From: Candidatus Poseidonia sp.
GTDB lineage: Archaea; Thermoplasmatota; Poseidoniia; Poseidoniales; Poseidoniaceae
Direction: 5' to 3'
Length of the DNA: 64,000 bases
Assembly: GCA_030829545.1 (NCBI GenBank)
Contig: JAURAI010000002.1
Coordinates: forward strand, 1 to 64,000
The stretch's first letter is position 1; every line of letters starts with the position of its first letter. Of the stretch, positions 61,755 to 64,000 are shown piece after piece. Below the pieces are notes generated by a model that saw nothing but the letters and a program-made list of their open reading frames with translations, was not told the DNA's origin and made no database searches. The position numbers were made by a program, and so were the translations under genes.

Positions 61755-63149
61755 ATGGCAGATACTGGAGCAACGCTTGTATTGATTGGAATCGCGCTTT
61801 TCGTTGCGGTTGTACTGGGAACCGTTTATGTGGCAACAAGCCGATACAAACTCGCACCAGCGAACAAGATTCTCGTCGTGTACGGTAATACAAAAGGCGC
61901 AGGTGCGGCAAAATGTTACCACGGCGGTGGAAAAATCGTCTGGCCACTGGTTCAGAACTACGCCTTCCTTGACCTCAAACCGATGACCATCAACATCAAC
62001 CTTGAGCACGCACTCTCACTTCAAAACATCCGAATCAACGTTCCATCGACCTTTACCATCGGTGTGTCGACTGAACCATCCGTGATGCAGAATGCGGCTG
62101 TTCGCCTTCTCAACTTGGGCCAAACCGAGATTGAAGACATGGCCAAGGAAATCATCTTCGGTCAACTCCGTTTGACGGTTGCTTCCCTTACCATTGAAGA
62201 AATCAACAACGACCGTGAGGCCTTTTTGGGTATGGTCGTTAACAATGTTGACGCTGAATTGCACAAGATTGGGCTCTACCTCATCAACGTCAACATCACC
62301 GACATCACTGACGAGGCAGACTACATCAAGTCCATCGGTGCCAAGGCTGCTGCAGAAGCCATCGCATCTGCTGATGTTGACCGTGCCAATGCAACACGCC
62401 AAGGTGCTGTTGGACAAGCCGTCGCAGACCGTGACCGTGAAATCGAAGTCGCAAAGAACGAGGCTCAATCTGACAAAGGACAGAAAGAAGCAGAAGCTGA
62501 CCGACGTGTTTTCGTTCAACAACAAGAATCCAAAGCGGTTGAAGGTGAGAACCTTTCACGTGCTGAAATCGCACGATACAACGCTGACCTCGCAGAAAAA
62601 GAAGCAGAGGCTCACAAGCGTTCGGAAGTCGCCAAGCGTAATGCACAAGTCGAAATTGAAAAGGCTCAATATGAATTTGAAGGTCAACGCTTGCGTGCTG
62701 AAGAAATCGCTCGTGAGGAAATCTCCAAGCAACAAATCGAAATCGCTGCAGAAGCTGAGGCAGAACGCCAACGCCGTATCGCACGAGGTCATGCAGATGC
62801 AACCCTCGCAGCATACAATGCAGAAGCAGAAGGTCAGCGTGCCGTTCTTGAAGCCAAGGCAGAAGGATATGCCAAGCTGGTGAAGAGTGCTGGAGGCGAT
62901 GCAAAAGCAGCCGCAACTCTGTTGATGGTTGAGAAGATCGAAGAACTCGTTGCTCGTCAAACTGAGGCCATTGCCAACTTGAAGATTGACAAGATTACGG
63001 TGTGGGACTCCGGTAACAACAGGGAAGGCGGTGGTTCGACGTCCAATTTCGTTTCATCCCTCATGCAGAGTCTTCCGCCTGTTCATGACGTCGCCAAGAT
63101 GGCTGGCATCGAACTCCCTGAGTATTTGGGTGAAATGAAAGACGATTGA
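61755..63149 (+). CDS. floT: flotillin family protein
   Basis: A 464-aa SPFH protein scaffolding membrane microdomains. One N-terminal membrane helix (about 6-27) leads to the SPFH/PHB domain (about 40-200) with KILVVYGNTKGAGAAKCYHGGG and DMAKEIIFGQLR, and then the flotillin coiled-coil region of Ala/Glu repeats (about 205-390), where AEAEAERQRR and AEGYAKLVKSAGGDAKAAATLL are typical. The C-terminus is polar with a Gly/Ser stretch and a short hydrophobic end. It is encoded with an NfeD-like protein and two small membrane proteins, a known bacterial arrangement less documented in archaea. The ATG at 61755 was chosen before the anchor. Confidence 0.95.
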   Translation: MADTGATLVLIGIALFVAVVLGTVYVATSRYKLAPANKILVVYGNTKGAGAAKCYHGGGKIVWPLVQNYAFLDLKPMTININLEHALSLQNIRINVPSTFTIGVSTEPSVMQNAAVRLLNLGQTEIEDMAKEIIFGQLRLTVASLTIEEINNDREAFLGMVVNNVDAELHKIGLYLINVNITDITDEADYIKSIGAKAAAEAIASADVDRANATRQGAVGQAVADRDREIEVAKNEAQSDKGQKEAEADRRVFVQQQESKAVEGENLSRAEIARYNADLAEKEAEAHKRSEVAKRNAQVEIEKAQYEFEGQRLRAEEIAREEISKQQIEIAAEAEAERQRRIARGHADATLAAYNAEAEGQRAVLEAKAEGYAKLVKSAGGDAKAAATLLMVEKIEELVARQTEAIANLKIDKITVWDSGNNREGGGSTSNFVSSLMQSLPPVHDVAKMAGIELPEYLGEMKDD

Positions 63150-63242
63150 GTCGCTCCGCTGGCTTGACAGGGTGTGAAAACAGCCCTTCACCACAGAGAT
63201 GAAGCGAGGGTTTCAAAGACTCCGTGACACGCAAAGTGCTTC

Positions 63243-64000
63243 ATGGCGTCCGACCTTGAGATTGCTCGCTCGGCAAAAATGGAACCCATAGAGGCCATTG
63301 CATGGAAGTTGGGCATCTCAGCCCATGAGATTGTGCCCATGGGACAGGGTGTTGCAAAAATCACATGGCAAGCACTCAAAGAACGCTTTTCCAAGCCACA
63401 GGGAAATCTCGTCCTCGTGACATCAGTGAACCCAACGCCCTTTGGAGAAGGCAAGACGGTGACCACCATCGGACTCACCCAAGCACTGTGCCACATCGGC
63501 CAATCGGCTACATGTGTGATTCGAGAACCATCAATGGGGCCTGTCTTTGGTATCAAAGGAGGAGCCGCTGGCGGTGGGCACTCCCAGGTCCTGCCAATGG
63601 AGGACATCAACCTGCACCTCACCGGTGACTTGCACGCAGTGACTTCCGCACACAATCTTCTCTCAGCCTTGATTGATAATCACATCAAGCATGGAAATGA
63701 GGCGAAACTTGACCCAACTCGAATTTCATGGCCCCGTGTGATGGACATGAACGATCGCTCTCTCCGACAGATTGTCATCGGAATGGGAGGGCCAGCGAAC
63801 GGGCACGTTCGAGAAGACCGTTTTGACATCACTGCTGCCAGCGAGGTCATGGCCATTCTCGTTCTTGCCAAAGATTACGCCGACCTACGAACACGTTTGG
63901 GTGAAATCGTCGTCGGCACGTCCACCGATGGAAATCCTGTGAAAGCGAGTGAAATCGGAGGGGCGGGCGCAATGGCTTTGCTGCTGCGACAGGCATTCCT
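63243..64000 (+). CDS. fhs: formate-tetrahydrofolate ligase (partial, 3' end cut off)
   Basis: ATP-dependent formation of 10-formyl-tetrahydrofolate from formate. The visible 252 residues include SDLEIARSAKMEPIEAIA at the N-terminus, the nucleotide-binding loop TPFGEGKTVTTIGL and REPSMGPVFGIKGGAAGGGHSQV, NLHLTGDLHAV, and MDMNDRSLRQIVIGMGG. The gene runs off the window end; the family is about 550-640 aa, so less than half is seen. Archaea with a folate-type C1 pool carry it; panB and this gene both point to methylene-tetrahydrofolate use. Begins 93 bp after the flotillin gene. Confidence 0.95.
   Translation, partial: MASDLEIARSAKMEPIEAIAWKLGISAHEIVPMGQGVAKITWQALKERFSKPQGNLVLVTSVNPTPFGEGKTVTTIGLTQALCHIGQSATCVIREPSMGPVFGIKGGAAGGGHSQVLPMEDINLHLTGDLHAVTSAHNLLSALIDNHIKHGNEAKLDPTRISWPRVMDMNDRSLRQIVIGMGGPANGHVREDRFDITAASEVMAILVLAKDYADLRTRLGEIVVGTSTDGNPVKASEIGGAGAMALLLRQAF

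Noticed and set aside
1-64000. CRISPR arrays, rRNA genes, insertion sequences, prophage or toxin-antitoxin genes
   Set aside because: I saw no regularly spaced direct repeats, rRNA cores, transposase motifs, terminal inverted repeats or phage structural genes. The window reads as ordinary chromosome with accessory metabolic and surface genes.

Overview
The window is a gene-dense piece of an archaeal chromosome, most likely a marine Euryarchaeon of the Marine Group II / Poseidoniales type. The archaeal assignment rests on TFIIB, ribosomal protein L40e, UPF0147, membrane-anchored LonB, the RFC small subunit, GatD, archaeal-type AspRS, a preflagellin-type peptidase, TATA-box promoters and a tRNA-Met whose intron folds into a bulge-helix-bulge. 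The Marine Group II assignment is an inference from very long secreted proteins with one C-terminal membrane anchor and Trp-rich or zinc-ribbon cytoplasmic tails, together with roughly 50% GC.

Layout. 1-6.4 kb: tRNA-Ala, purA and information-processing genes (TFB, a small Zn-Cys protein, L40e, UPF0147), plus a metal-site-less MBL-fold protein and a prepilin peptidase. 6.4-11.4 kb: AI-2E-type permease, MFS exporter and LonB on the minus strand. 11.4-20 kb: two large surface proteins (a thioredoxin-like one and one with an SGNH hydrolase insert) flanking trmI. 20-22.1 kb: aspS and a CPBP protease. 22.2-35 kb: an almost entirely plus-strand metabolic region. 35-47 kb: two coupled surface-protein genes, one encoding a 3066-residue protein. 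47-50 kb: RFC small subunit, a membrane protein and intron-containing tRNA-Met. 49.8-53.6 kb: a TetR/ABC/FtsX operon with a palindromic operator. 53.6-64 kb: gatD, an acyl-CoA carboxyltransferase, a surface hydrolase-like protein coupled to a shikimate-dehydrogenase homologue, a flotillin/NfeD membrane module, and the start of formate-tetrahydrofolate ligase, cut by the window edge.

The most interesting region is 22.2-35 kb. It encodes both subunits of a class III extradiol dioxygenase resembling 2-aminophenol 1,6-dioxygenase (AmnB/AmnA), with the AmnA-like subunit fused to a RidA domain resembling 2-aminomuconate deaminase, and an aldehyde dehydrogenase of the 2-aminomuconate/2-hydroxymuconate semialdehyde type. 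Three consecutive steps of aminophenol-type meta-cleavage are therefore represented. Nearby are a kynurenine-formamidase-like hydrolase, a luciferase-like monooxygenase, an asparaginase-II-like amidohydrolase, an atypical SDR and an amino-acid permease carrying a C-terminal EF-hand. I infer an aromatic-amine or tryptophan-derivative catabolic locus. The substrate is unproven and the lower pathway (decarboxylase, hydratase, aldolase) is not in the window.

Start codons were chosen from neighbouring gene ends, ribosome-binding sites, TATA spacing and family N-termini. Family assignments come from motif recognition without database searches.
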